A DNA stretch of 64,000 nucleotides, taken from the NCBI RefSeq assembly GCF_026914265.1, contig NC_069135.1, positions 6,713,001 through 6,777,000 of the forward strand, read 5' to 3'. The stretch is from Mya arenaria (taxonomy: Eukaryota; Mollusca; Bivalvia; Myida; Myidae). Made by a program: the position numbers and the translations under genes. This document shows, piece after piece, positions 24,835-38,074 of the stretch (within the stretch, counting starts at the first letter, position 1; the number at the start of each line of letters is the position of its first letter). The notes under the pieces were generated by a model. That model was not told the origin of the DNA and made no database searches. It saw only the letters and a program-made list of their open reading frames with translations.

Positions 24835-25216
24835 CTTAAAGAGGCATTACAAAAGTAGTCTTCACTCTCCTCATGGCAAACAATGGTCTACAGAAACAGC
24901 TTCTATGCCAAGAACACCTTCCTTTAATTGTGTCTTAAACTCCTGTCTACGACCGAAGACCCTGATTGTTTTGACAATTACAATGACGGACGATTTCGGA
25001 CATCAGAGGGTAAATTCCATAAAGAATGGTACCCTTGTTTGTTTGTACCCTTTAAAGGGGGGTCAAACAAGTACTGCTCACCAGCAACAGTTTCATAACC
25101 CTAAGGTTGAACTGAGTCTTGGCATCACCAGAGCCTACACTGATGGGCCCCGAGTCGCACCGAGCATTGGCATCAACATAACAAGCAGGGTTTGTGGTCG
25201 AAGAGACGAGTTATAA
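24835..25216 (+). repeat. Array cassette 1
   Basis: Runs from cttaaagaggcattacaaaa to gtcgaagagacgagttataa. It contains the near-palindrome cttgtttg...caaacaag around ctttaaag. An open frame of 103 codons (MPRTPSFNCVL...) crosses it but is not kept in all copies. Confidence 0.9.
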
Positions 25217-25616
25217 CACCAAGTTTCATTCTTTATGAGCCATAATTATAAGTTTTATTCTTAATGCAGCATTATAACATTATTATAAGTTTCATTCTTT
25301 ATGAGCCATTAAGTTTCATTCTTAATGAGGCATTATAACATTATTATTAGTTCCATTCTCCGTGAGCCATTATAACATTATGATAAGTTTCATTTTTTAT
25401 GAGCCAGTATACCATTATTGTAAGTTTCATTCTTTATAAACCATTATAACATTATTATAAGTTTCATTCTCTGTGAGCCATTATAACTTTATTATAAGTT
25501 TCATTCTCTGTGAGCCATTATAACATTATTTTAAGTTTCATTCTTAATGAGCCATTATACCATTACTATAAGTTTCATTGTCCATGAGCCATTATAACAT
25601 TATTATAAGTTTCATT

Positions 25617-25998
25617 CTTAAAGAGGCATTACAAAACAAGTCTTCACTCTCCTCATGGCAAACAATGGTCAACAGAAACAGCTTCTATGCCAAAAACACC
25701 TTCCTTTAATTGTGTCTTAAACTCCTGTCTACAACCGAAGACCCTGATTGTTTTGACAATTATAATGACGGACGATTTCGGACATCAGAGGGTAAATTCC
25801 ATAAAGAATGGTACCCTTGTTTGTTTGTACCCTTTAAAGGGGGGTCAAACAAGTACTGCTCACCAGCAACAGTTTCATAACCCTAAGGTTGAACTGAGTC
25901 TTGGCATCACCAGAGCCTACACTGATGGGCCCCGAGTCGCACCGAGCATTGGCATCAACATTACAAGCAGGGTTTGTGGTCGAAGAGACGAGTTATAG
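25617..25998 (+). repeat. Array cassette 2
   Basis: Nearly identical to cassette 1. Differences seen include ctacaaccgaag for ctacgaccgaag and aacattacaagc for aacataacaagc. Confidence 0.9.
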
Positions 25999-26401
25999 CA
26001 CCAAGTTTCATTCTTTATGAGCCATAATTATAAGTTTTATTCTTAATGCAGCATTATAACATTATTATAAGTTTCATTCTTTATGAGCCATTAAGTTTCA
26101 TTCTTAATGAGGCATTATAACATTATTATTATTAGTTCCATTCTCCGTGAGCCATTATAACATTATTACAAGTTTCATTCTTTATGAGCCAGTATACCAT
26201 TATTGTAAGTTTCATTCTTTATAAGCCATTATGACATTATTATAAGTTTCATTCTCTGTGAGCCATTATAACATTATTATAAGTTTCATTCTCTGTGAGC
26301 CATTATAACATTATTTTAAGTTTCATTCTTAATGAGCCATTATACCATTATTATAAGTTTCATTGTCCATGAGCCATTATAACATTATTATAAGTTTCAT
26401 T

Positions 26402-26783
26402 CTTAAAGAGGCATTACAAAAGTAGTCTTCACTCTCATCATGGCAAACAATGGTCTACAGAAACAGCTTCTATGCCAAGAACACCTTCCTTTAATTGTGT
26501 CTTAAACTCCTGTCTATGACCAAAGACCCTGATTGTTTTGACAATTATAATGACGGACGATTTCGGACATCACAGGGTAAATTCCATAAAGAATGGTACC
26601 CTTGTTTGTTCGTACCCTTTAAAGGGGGGTCAAACAAGAACTGCTCACCAGCAACAGTTTCATAACCCTGAGGTTGAACTGAGTCTTGGCATCACCAGAG
26701 CCTACACTGATGGGCCCCGAGTCGCACCGAGCATTGGCATCAACATAACATGCAGGGTTTGTGGTCGAAGAGACGAGTTATAA
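26402..26783 (+). repeat. Array cassette 3
   Basis: Variants include ctatgaccaaag (an in-frame stop for the long frame), catcacaggg, tgttcgtac, acaagaactg and aacataacatgc. Confidence 0.9.
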
Positions 26784-27146
26784 TACCAAGTTTCATTCTT
26801 TATGAGCCATTATTATAAGTTTTATTTTTAATGCAGCATTACAACATAATTATAAGTTTCATTCTTTATGAGCCATTAAGTTTCATTCTTAATGAGGCAT
26901 TATAACATTATTATTAGTTCCATTCTCCGTGAGCCATTATAACATTATTATAAGTTTCATTCTTTATGATCCAGTATAACATTATTATAAGTTTCATTCT
27001 CTGTGAGCCATTATAACTTTATTATAAGTTTCATTCTCTGTGAGCCATTATAACATTATTTTAAGTTTCATTCTTAATGAGCCATTATACCATTATTATA
27101 AGTTTCATTGTCCATGAGCCATTATAACATTATTATAAGTTTCATT

Positions 27147-27528
27147 CTTTAAGAGGCATTACAAAAGTAGTCTTCACTCTCCTCATGGCAAACAATGGTC
27201 AACAGAAACAGCTTCTATGCCAAGAACACCTTCCTTTAATTGTGTCTTAAACTCCTGTCTATGACCGAAGACCCTGATTGTTTTGACAATTATAATAACG
27301 GACGATTTCGGACATCACAGGGTAAATTCCATAAAGAATGGTACCCTTGTTTGTTTGTACCCTTTAAAGGGGGGTCAAACAAGTACTGCTCACCAGCAAC
27401 AGTTTCATAACCCTAAGGTTGAACTGAGTCTTGGCATCACCAGAGCCTACACTGATGGGCCCCGAGTCGCACCGAGCATTGGCATCAACATAACAAGCAG
27501 GGTTTGTGGTCGAAGAGACGAGTTATAG
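27147..27528 (+). repeat. Array cassette 4
   Basis: Variants include ctatgaccgaag (in-frame stop) and ataacggacg, which destroys the internal ATG present in the other copies. Confidence 0.9.
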
Positions 27529-27883
27529 CACCAAGTATCATTCTTTATGAGCCATTATTATAAATTTTATTCTTAATGCAGCATTATAACATTATTATAA
27601 GTTTCATTCTTTATGAGCCATTAAGTTTCATTCTCTGTGAGCCATTATAACATTATTTTAAGTTTCATTCTTAATGAGCCAGTATACCATTATTGCAAGT
27701 TTCATTCTCTGTGAGCCATTACAACATTATTTTAAGTTTCATTCTTTATGAGCCATTATAACTTTATTATAAGTTTCATTCTCTGTGAGCCATTATAAAG
27801 TTTCATTCTTTATGAGCCATTATAACTTTATTATAAGTTTCATTCTCTGTGAGCCATTATAACATTATTATAAGTTTCTCATT

Positions 27884-28265
27884 CTTTAAGAGGCATTACA
27901 AAAGTAGTCTTCACTCTCCTCATGGCAAACAATGGTCAACAGAAACAGCTTCTATGCCAAGAACACCTTCCTTTAATTGTGTCTTAAACTCCTGTCTACG
28001 ACCGAAGACCCTGATTGTTTTGACAATTATAATGACGGACGATTTCGGACATCACAGGGTAAATTCCATAAAGAATGGTACCCTTGTTTGTTTGTACCCT
28101 TTAAAGGGGGGTCAAACAAGTACTGCTCACCAGCAACAGTTTCATAACCCTAAGGTTGAACTGAGTCTTGGCATCACCAGAGCCTACACTGATGGGCCCC
28201 GAGTCGCACCGAGCATTGGCATCAACATAGCAAGCAGGGTTTGTGGTCGAAGAGACGAGTTATAG
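27884..28265 (+). repeat. Array cassette 5
   Basis: Carries aacatagcaagc. The preceding minisatellite has a short tctcattc irregularity and extends the open frame upstream by chance to 138 codons. Confidence 0.9.
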
Positions 28266-28553
28266 CACCAAGTTTCATTCTTTATGAGCCATTATTATAA
28301 GTTTTATTCTTAATGCAGCATTATAACATTATTATAAGTTTCATTCTTTATGAGCCATTAAGTTTCATTCTTAATGAGGCATTATGACATTTTTATTAGT
28401 TCCATTCTCCATGAGCCATTATAACATTATTATAAGTTTCATTCTCTGTGAGCCATTATAACATTATTTTAAGTTTCATTCTTAATGAGCCATTATAACA
28501 TTATTTAAGTTTCATTGTCCATGAGCCATTATAACATTATTATAAGTTTCATT

Positions 28554-28935
28554 CTTAAAGAGGCATTACAAAAGAAGTCTTCACTATCATCATGGCAAAC
28601 AATGGTCAACAAAAACAGCTTCTATGCCAAGAACACCTTCCTTTAATTGTGTCTTAAACTCCTGTCTACGACCGAAGACCCTGATTGTTTTGACAATTAC
28701 AATGACGGACGATTTCGGACATCAGAGGGTAAATTCCATAAAGAATGGTACCCTTGTTTGTTTGTACCCTTTAAAGGGGGGTCAAACAAGTACTGCTCAC
28801 CAGCAACAGTTTCATAACCCTGAGGTTGAACTGAGTCTTGGCATCACCAGAGCCTACACTGATGGGCCCCGAGTCGCACCGAGCATTGGCATCAACATAA
28901 CAAGCAGGGTTTGTGGTCGAAGAGACGAGTTATAA
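28554..28935 (+). repeat. Array cassette 6
   Basis: Carries the catcagaggg and cctgaggttg variants. The shortest spacer of the array (670-bp period) precedes it. Confidence 0.9.
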
Positions 28936-29298
28936 CACCAAGTTTCATTCTTTATCAGCCATTATTATAAGTTTTATTCTTAATGCAGCATTATAACATT
29001 ATTATAAGTTTCAGTCTTTATGAGCCATTAAGTTTCATTCTTAATGAGGCATTATAACATTATTATTAGTTCCATTCTCCGTGAGCCATTATAACATTAT
29101 TATATGTTTCATTCTTTATGAGCCAGTATACCATTATTGTAAGTTTCATTCTTTATGAGCCATTATAACATTTTTATAAGTTTCATTCTCTGTGAGCCAT
29201 TATAACATTATTTTAAGTTTCATTCTTAATGAGCCATTTTACCATTACTATAAGTTTCATTGTCCATGAGCCATTATAACATTATTATAAGTTTCATT

Positions 29299-29680
29299 CT
29301 TAAAAAGGCATAACAAAAGTAGTCTTCACTCTCCTCATGGCAAACAATGGTCAACAGAAACAGCTTCTATGCCAAGAACACCTTCCTTTAATTGTGTCTT
29401 AAACTCCTGTCTACGACCGAAGACCCTGATTGTTTTGACAATTATAATGACGGACGATTTCGGACATCACAGGGTAAATTCCATAAAGAATGGTACCCTT
29501 GTTTGTTTGTACCCTTTAAAGGGGGGTCAAACAAGTACTGCTCACCAGCAACAGTTTCATAACCCTAAGGTTGAACTGAGTCTTGGCATCACCAGAGCCT
29601 ACACTGATGGGCCCCGAGTCGCACCGAGCATTGGCATCAACATAACAAGCAGGGTTTGTGGTCGAAGAGACGAGTTATAG
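29299..29680 (+). repeat. Array cassette 7
   Basis: Last cassette; starts with the variant cttaaaaaggcataac. It is followed only by 37-bp units up to about 30390. Confidence 0.9.
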
Positions 29681-30390
29681 CACCAAGTTTCATTCTTTAT
29701 GAGCCATAATTATAAGTTTTATTCTTAATGCAGCATTATAACATTATTATAAGTTTCATTCTTTATGAGCCATTAAGTTTCATTCTTAATGAGGCATTAT
29801 AACATTATTATTAGTTCCATTCTCCGTGAGCCATTATAACATTATTATAAGTTTCATTCTTTATGAGCCAGTATACCTTTATTTTAAGTTTCATTCTTTA
29901 TGAGCCATTATACCATTATTTTAAGTTTCATTCTTAATGAGGCATTATAACATTATTATTAGTTCCATTCTCCGTGAGCCATTATAACATTATTATAAGT
30001 TTCATTCTTTATGAGCCAGTATACCTTTATTTTAAGTTTTATTCTTTATGAGCCAGTATACCTTTATTTTAAGTTTCATTCTTAATGAGGCATTATAACA
30101 TTATTATAAGTTTTATTCTTAATGAGCCATTATAACATTATTATAAGTTTCATTCTTTATGAGCCAGTATACCTTTATTTTAAGTTTCATTCTTTATGAG
30201 CCATTATACCATTATTATAAGTTTCATTCTCCATGAGCCATTATAACATTATTATAAGTTTCATTCTCCATGAGCCATTATACCATTATTATTAATTTCA
30301 TTCTCTGAGAGCCATTATACCATTATTATAAGTTTCATTCTCCATGAGCCATTATAACATTATTATAAGTTTCATTCTTTATGAGCCATT

Positions 30391-32279
30391 ATGACGCCTA
30401 TGGTGTTAAATACAAATCAGTCCAGAAAACGCACCTTAGTATAAAAGAATCAGCCAAGCAGTGGCACGAGTCTGGTTTGCCAACAGTCAGCCTGATAGGT
30501 GCCTGAGTCTGGTCGGCCAACTTATATCAATCCACCAGATTAAATGGAGTGGATGGGTCATTGGTCTAGCTTGTCCCAACACTGAAATGATAAATACATT
30601 ACAAATTGTATTTTAAATATCTCCTTAACAGGAAATGAATGATAAACGAGACTTTTAAATAGTTATTTTTAAATATTCTTTTATCAGTTTCAATAGAACA
30701 CCACATGCTGCTCCAGTCCAGTCAATTATGTGTACAATAAGGGAAGTAACAATAAGCCAAGTAAACCTATTGCCATATATGTTTTGTTATGCAGCAGCTG
30801 CACATATCACAATTCTTAGTTTTACATAATTTTGCTATCTTCAAGTTATTGCAGATATGCTGATAAGACCAGTGTTTATTCAGGCTGTCAAGTGAACTTC
30901 TTTTAAAAATGAGGAGAAAAGGAATAATATTTACCAAAAAGTAGGAGAAACAAGGAATTTGCAGGAGTTTTACAGTCATTGACATTAGGTTTTTGAACAG
31001 CAAGCCTTCTGAGCCTGTAATCTTGATATATTTGAACAAGCTGGATAAAAATGAACAAGCCCGAAAATCTCAAACCGTGAGATGTTCAAAAAACACCAGA
31101 TAGAAAATTCAGGATGTGCACCTATTTCTGACATTGAAAACATGTTTATTTCTTAACAAAGGACATATTCAGGTAGAACAACCAAAATGGGCATTATAAT
31201 GATGATGTGTCATAGTTGCATCAGTACATTATAAATCACACACATGTGTGACATGGTATTATCAAGATTATCAAAATTGAAATATTTATATTAGCGTGTT
31301 TTTTTAACTTACAGTAAATGATAAAGTCTGATGTACAGCGTAGTTGAAGTTAAATTTTCAGGTTATTAAAGTATCAATAAATCTAAGATAATACATGATT
31401 AAATAAAAAGCTACGTGGCCACAAATTCATATTTTGTTTATTCAAATGATTTTATGTATTGCTACTGAATAAGAAGGGGCTGGCCATGACAAGTTCAACT
31501 CAGTGGGAGACGTGAATAATAAACCACAGTAAGTGAAAAGGACATTTATTCAATGTCAAAACTAAATAATAAATACGAGTTTGACATCCTCGTAACATAT
31601 TATTCACGACTAGCACATTGGGCGTCCAAATAACCTCCATGTGGTAAACTGCTTTTCCATATTCCTTTACGTTTCAACCATACCAATATACTCTTATTTC
31701 AATATTCAATGCATACATAATAATTATAACGTTTAGTTGCTGTGTACTTTTTGACATTTTTTGGTGACATGAGTGTAGACGAATAAACTTGTAAAGTGTC
31801 AAAAAATTCCGACTTCTGACACCTGTAGAGAGCGGTATGTAGGCATTGACGCGAGGATTATGGGTAAGTGGGACTCATAACACTCGCAACTGGTTACGTG
31901 CGAGGAGTTTTTGAGAAATGTTGATGCCATCTACGGCATGCGACCTTGAAACAGTTTTAGATAGTGACTTGATATAAAACACATATCATTATACCAATTG
32001 TAAATATAAGCAACATGCTTATGTATATTATTTTAAAGATTATTTCAAAAAAAAAATAAGTATAAAAATTTATGTTTTAACTCAATTTATCTTTATAAAA
32101 AAAACAATCTCATGAATAAATGTCTATGTTCACATGTATATTTGTGTTCCTTTTAAATCTATTTTTATTATCAATATTTTTTATGCATTATGGCTTTATG
32201 TGAATAAACATATCTCATTAAAACTTCTTTTCAGATAAAAAAAAAAACGAGATTCTATGCTTTTTTAAAAGAAATGAAA
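30391..32279. other. Non-repetitive AT-rich sequence, no gene seen
   Basis: Just after the array, cacgagtctggtttgccaac and gcctgagtctggtcggccaac form a short direct repeat (about 30465-30520). The stretch 31780-31960 is less AT-rich but has no frame that I can support. Confidence 0.35.
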
Positions 32280-33447
32280 CAAGAGGCCCAAAAGGGCCTA
32301 TGCTCTACTGGCATGGCTTTTGTGGTCATATCAATCCAGAGCATGTATGTATGGGTAAAAGGCAACAGACATATGGTTTATTTATGTTTTGTGTTTGGCT
32401 TACCTGAAAACGTAGCACATTCAACATCTGAGCCCAGAAAGTATTGTAAGCAGATTAGTTCCATGAACTATTTTAATATGTGCCAAGTAAAAGTCATCTG
32501 ACAAAAAAAAAAATGCTTTCAAAACTGTACTCATAGTAAAAATTTCTGTAGTTTTAAAAGTTAAAAAAAGTTGGTCAAAAGGTCAAAAGGTCAAAGTCAA
32601 GGGCATCCTAGGACAACATTGATCAATTTGAACAAACATTCACAAGCAATTGTGCTGAGATGGATCCAACGAACACACAAAAAGATTCTTAAACCTTTCC
32701 AGATTTATGTTTACCAAACCTGTGAACCCTGGGTGTGGCCAGTAATGACATCAGGTGCATAACTTAAACATTCACAACCAATTTTGTTAAGATGAATGCG
32801 CAAACTACAGAACTTAAAGCTAAAAAATGGCCTTTGGGCTTTCAACAAGAACAAGGCAGAGTAATTCACAAAATCAGCTGCAGAAGCAAAAAGCAAATTG
32901 TCTCTCAAAATCCTAGACTTGCAAATTGTCTCCCTTAACTTGACTTGAATTTACATGTACATGTAAACTTGGCTAAAAATAGAATTCGCTCATGCAGACC
33001 TGGCTAAAAATAGAGAGCATTTCTTTAAAACTTTCATGGCCCATAATATAGGCATTCATGGGCGGATCTGGCTGGTTTTCGAAAGGAACCGAGCTCTAAT
33101 GGATATCTAGATACTGTACAAGTTTCATTGAGATACAATAAAAACTGAAGACTGTATCGTGTTCACAACCAATTGTTTACAACCAATTGTTTACACAATA
33201 GCATTTTTCTATACTATCAAGGGCCATAATCTAGGCATGCATGGGCGGATCTGGCTGGTTTTCGAAAGGAACCCAGCTCTAATGGATCTCTAAATACTAT
33301 ACAAGTTTCATCGAGATACAATCAAAACTGAAGACTGTATCGTGTTCACAAGCAATTGTTTACAGACGCACGAACGCACAGATGCACATACTACGTACAC
33401 ATTACCATCGCATAAGCTCTTCTGGCCTTTGGCCAGTAGAGCTAAAA
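32280..33447. repeat. Interspersed repeat family A, complete copy
   Basis: Left end aagaggcccaaaagggccta; right end ctggcctttggccagtagag then ctaaaa. Internal units with gaaccgagctctaatggata occur twice. Noncoding. Confidence 0.75.
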
Positions 33448-34114
33448 ACTAAATGAAAATAAGGGCCCAAACGTCTCCGTAATAAGGGGCCGAAACGTCT
33501 ACAGGTATGGGCCAAAAGGTAACCTTTTAAACTAGGGGCTGATTTGGTAAGAGGCCGATTTGTCTGGTAAACCTTCAAACCATGATCAGCTTGTTATTTA
33601 ATAGTGTGTTATCTTTTCTAGATTCAAAAATAGAATTTAAAAGATGTTAACTGTCAAATAACAATTTTATCAAGACTTTAATTACCCTACCCCCACCCCC
33701 TTCAACATTTTCGTTCTAATTTTAAATCAGAGTAACAAGTTATATTATTTATATACAGAAACATTACATTACATCATTGGCAACATCAACAAATATAATC
33801 AAACTGTAATATTATATTCATTATATATATATATATTTATATATTAGTATAACAGTTTAAACATACTGTTTTGACTGCATAAAAATTGGAACAGACATTT
33901 CAAAGCAAAAGTCTATGTTCTAGAAATACATATGAACTGTTCTTTATTAGTACCGGTAATTAATTTTAACCTTTTAGGCACATTTTGCCAAAAAAATATT
34001 TATGTTTTTCCATTCCATTTAAAGAGAAATTCCCAACCTCTTGTTTTAGCTAGCCCCGAAAGTTATGAAATATACAAAAACTATACATCTAGTGTGTAGA
34101 AATAACTTCTGTAA

Positions 34115-34913
34115 ACAAGAGCCGTCGTAAGACAGCGCGCTCGACTATGCCGCTTTGACTAAGTGAATACAATATAATATTACCAAGATAGGTCTTTTAA
34201 TGTCAAACCTTACTAAAATTATTCGATACATAAGGTGACTTGATGCTGCCCTCCCACCAGCCCGCCCGAGCAATGATGCAAGTCATTTAAATAACTTGAT
34301 TCCCCATTATGAAACAGTGGTTAATAGTATACAAATATGCCATTCAAAAGAAATTAAAAATATAAAAAAAATTCAAGGGCCATTATTTGTTTTTAGGGTT
34401 AAAATGGAGTTATGTTTCTTGTTGTAAGATTGTAGTAAATAATTTTGAATTTTATTAAGTGGATTGAATGAAAGGTATAGAAGTTTTTTTTATTAAAATC
34501 CCAACTTGCCCTTAACTTGCCCTAAAACTTTAACCTAAGTCAATCAGGGGCCATAATTTGCATTAAGGATAATATGGAGTTATGTAACCTCATTGGGTGA
34601 TGGTCCTGAACAACTGTGTGACGTATTTAGTTAATTGAATGAAGGGTATAGAAGTTATTAATAAATATCCCAACCTGCCCTAAAACTTAAATCTAAGTTC
34701 CATAGTCAATCAGGGGCCATTATATGTGTAAAGGATAATATGGAGTTATCCAACCTCATCATGTGATGGCGCTGAACAACTGTGTGAAGTATTAACTCAA
34801 TTGAATAAAGGGTATTGAAAATCTCAACTTGACCTAAAACTTTAACCGGATGCTGATGCCGGGGCGAATAGTATAGCCCTTCTTATTCTTCCAATAGTCA
34901 AGCTAAAAATGTA
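34115..34913 (+). repeat. Interspersed repeat family B, forward copy
   Basis: Starts acaagagccgtcgtaagaca then gcgcgctcgactat. Ends gaatagtatagcccttctta then ttcttccaatagtcaagcta. Internal units marked by ggagttatgtaacctcat and aaactttaacctaagt repeat about every 140-190 bp. Confidence 0.75.
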
Positions 34914-34936
34914 AGCTAGTGAAAACAAGGAAAACT

Positions 34937-35991
34937 AGAGCTATCACTGAAGGTGATAAATACCCCCGAACGCAGCCTCTCATTATTATTTATCATTGTA
35001 TAAAGTTTTATGAAATTCCAGATCTAGTAGTTTTCAAGTTACTGTCCGGACAAAAGAATACAGAATAAGGCAATAACTCTGTAATTTGCTAAAATAGTGT
35101 AATGAATCATGTACACTGAACTCCTTCTCATTGTGCTGTACCATTGTATACAGTTTTATTTAAATCCATCCAATAGTTTTCAAGTTATGCTCCAGACAAG
35201 AAAAAAGTAACAAAGGGCAATAACTCTGTAATTGGCTGAAATAGAATTGCAGTTCCTGTACACTGCACTTCCTCTCATTATGATCCATCACTGTATGACG
35301 TTTTATTAAATTCCATCCAATAGTTTTCAAGTTATGCTCGGGACAAGAAAAAGTAACAAAGAGCAGTAACTCTGTAATTAGCTGAAATAGAATTGTGCTT
35401 CCTGTTCACTGCACTCCCTCTCGTTATGATCTATCACTGTATGAAGTTTTATTAACTCTGTAATAAGCTGAAATAGAGTTATGGTTCTTGTGCACTGTAC
35501 TTCCTCTCATTGTGCCTTACCATTGTATAAAGTTTTAATAAATTCCATCTAGTAGTTTGCAAGTTAATGTCTGGAAAAACATTTGACGGCAAAAATAAAC
35601 AAATAAAGAGCAATAACTCAGTAATTAGTTTAGGTAGAGTTATGGTTCTTGATCACTACACTTCCTCTCACTGTGCTTTACCATTGTATGAAGTTCCAAT
35701 AAAGTCCATCCAGTACTTTTCAAGTTGTACTCCGGACAAAAAAAGTAACAAAGGGCAATAACTCAGTAATAAGTAAGAATAGAGTTATGGTTATTGTACT
35801 TTGCACTTCCTCTCATTATGCTCTACCAAATGTATTAAATTTAATCCAATTCAATCCAGTAGTTTTTAAGTTATGCTCCGGACAAGGTAAATTGCAACGG
35901 GCCGACCGACAGACAAACCGACAAACGGACCGACCGACCACAAAGTGACTCCAATATACCCCCATCAAACTTTGTTTGTCGGGGGGAATAA
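34937..35991 (+). repeat. Interspersed repeat family C (gagctatcac/gggggaata)
   Basis: Starts tagagctatcactgaaggtg then cccccgaacg; ends caaactttgtttgtcggggg then gaataaag. Between these are about six subunits with ggcaataactctgtaatt, cttcctctcatt and ttttcaagttatgctccgga. From 35174 on it is inside the 3759-bp duplication, so its 3' part recurs from 38933. Confidence 0.75.
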
Positions 35992-36123
35992 AGATCCTAC
36001 AAATAATTTACCATTTTCTAACTATTAATAAAAGGTAAAGGTGAAATACACAATTTGAACCAAAAAAGTACGAAATTTCAGAAGTTTTGGACCAAAGAGT
36101 ATGAAATTGTAGGAATGAATAAA

Positions 36124-36960
36124 ACAAGAGGCCCATTAGTGCCTATGCTCTACTGGCATGGCTCTTGTGGTCATTTTCAATCCAGAGCATGTATGTATGG
36201 GTAATAAGTAACAAACATTTAGTTCAAGTTTTGTGTTTGGGTTAGCTGAAAACATTGCATGTCCAACATCTGAGGACAGAAAGTGTTGTAAGCAAATAAG
36301 TTGCATGAACTATTTTAATATGTGCGAAGTAAAGGTCATCTGACGAAAAAAAAAATTGTTTCAAAACTGTACTCATTATGGTCAAAATTTCATTCTGTAG
36401 CTTTAAAAATAAAAAAGTTGAACCAAAAGGTTAAAGTCAATGTCATCCGAGGACGACATTGATGCTGGTTTGCAAAACAGTCACATGGTCAAAATTTCAT
36501 TGCTGTAGCTTTAAAGATGAAAAAGTAGGTCAAAAGCGAAAAGGGGTTGGGCCAGCTTTGGCCCCAGGTGTTTAATTTCAACTGTTTTGCTAGACGATCA
36601 TCATATGATAGTCCACAACAAATATCAAAGGTATGAGCCTTGTGGTTTGAAACAAGATTTTAAAAATATTTCTTAAATAAGTCTCTTAAGAAACTTGTGA
36701 CCACCAGGACAGTGCCAGTTTTGACCAAAGGGGCATAATTTGAACAACCATGATGATAGGGGACCACTAAATTATACCTTATTCAAAATACATGTAGCAA
36801 GGGTCTGCATAACTGGTTCAGACAAAAAGATTTTTTTAAACATTCCCAATTTTAGTATACCAAACCCGTAAGAATCGTCCAGAAATCATGTTTGTGTACA
36901 TGAATAGAATGGACATTGAAAATGACATGGATTGCAAATAATGCCATATTGTGAAAAAAA
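36124..36960. repeat. Interspersed repeat family A, 3'-truncated copy
   Basis: Starts caagaggcccattagtgcct then atgctctactggcatggctc. The canonical right end (ggcctttggccagtagagc) is absent. Repeated at 39883-40719 in the second duplicate. Confidence 0.65.
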
Positions 36961-37148
36961 ATCTCATTTCTTTGCTATTTGAGGGATTTTATTGAAATAA
37001 AAAGCGTTAAAGCTCAGATTGATGTTTTCAAATGGCGACCACAAAGAGATAACCGTGATCTGGTCGTTTTTTTTTGCAGCAGTGTTCTTGTTTGTTCAGC
37101 ATGTTTTTATTCCGTTGGAGACCTTATATCTAATTATAGCCCATACTT

Positions 37149-37784
37149 GTTGAGTTTGTAAATCCGAACAGTTTTGACAGTTATTTAACAATATCTTTGC
37201 GAGTTTTGGTTCTAGTAACTTCAAACTTGGCATTAATAATGTTTGGTTCAAACCTCAGCCTCTGCTGAACTACACATTCACAAAATATTTTGATTCATAA
37301 ACGCAAAACGTTAATTTCAAGCACAGTAAATCACCATTCACTCAGTAAAATGGAGTCGGTAAATCCCGATCGCTTTTAAAATTATATTTTATCTAAAAGT
37401 AGATTGCGATTCTGTCATAGTTTGTTTTCATTTCTAATCAAACACACAATGGGAATGGGAATCAACTCGAACAGAATCTAATCTTAGAAAATTTGAGTTG
37501 TGTCCCTTGCTTCAAAAATCAGAAAATTCCTTACCCATGATAATGATTATAGTGTGATTTAAAATCTGACATCATTCCCCCGTGTGCTGCATATTTACAT
37601 TTCACCTCCTTAGGAGTTTGACAGGGATTTATAAAAAAATACTCACCGAAGCTTAACGAAAATTTGCATTTGTTTTTAAGTTGTCTGTATCGATCTATAT
37701 CATCGAATTACTGATCGAGGTAAACAAACGCGTGATTTAACAGGTTTTCGGTATTTATAAACTGTTCGGATTTACAAACTCAAC
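37149..37784. mobile_element. 636-bp unit with 26-bp perfect inverted ends
   Basis: The end at 37149-37174 (gttgagtttgtaaatccgaa then cagttt) is the exact reverse complement of 37759-37784. No convincing target duplication was found, so the superfamily is open. The same unit is at 40908-41543. Confidence 0.6.
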
Positions 37785-38074
37785 CAGTTAGAACACTAAA
37801 AAAGTTTGTGTCAAGCACCTATTATCTAAATGGCGTATAACAAACGCTTTCAGTGAAATCACTTCGATCATACAGTCAAACATTAATTAAACCAAGAATG
37901 CATACCTGCAAACCCTTATGCAAAACCCAACAAAACAGACATTAATTTTTTAATTTATTTTTTATCAAACAGTGTTGTCGCTCCAAAACTTCGTGTTTTA
38001 CTGAACCAAACCACATCTGAACCAATCACAATCGTTGTTACATATATGTCGACCAATGAAATTGTCTCCTCGGA

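Larger units (their letters stand above)
24690..30390. repeat. Higher-order tandem array: 37-bp minisatellite blocks alternating with seven ~382-bp cassettes
   Basis: The background unit is about 37 bp (cattataacattattataa then gtttcattctttatgagc, with variants ctctgtgagc, cttaatgagc and ctccatgagc). Seven cassettes of different, less AT-rich sequence interrupt it. Using one fixed base in each cassette (24983, 25765, 26550, 27295, 28032, 28702, 29447) the spacing is 782, 785, 745, 737, 670 and 745 bp, because the number of 37-bp units between cassettes varies. After the seventh cassette the minisatellite continues alone to about 30390. Confidence 0.95.

Noticed and set aside
24835..25216. Cassette as 5S rRNA, U1-U6 snRNA or a histone gene
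   Set aside because: None of the conserved stretches that I know for these RNAs, and no histone frame, is present on either strand.
24905..29680. Repeated 81-138 codon frames (MTDDFGH...) as a tandem gene family
   Set aside because: The frame has an in-frame TGA in cassettes 3 and 4, loses its ATG in cassette 4, and shows His/Gln and other amino-acid changes where the few substitutions fall. Similarity is at the DNA level over the whole cassette, beyond the frame.
24690..30390. CRISPR-like array
   Set aside because: Eukaryotic context; the 37-bp units are contiguous without unique spacers, and the interruptions are the same cassette each time.
35567..35761. 64-codon frame duplicated at 39326
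   Set aside because: Falls inside the noncoding family C repeat; its duplication follows the 3759-bp segment.
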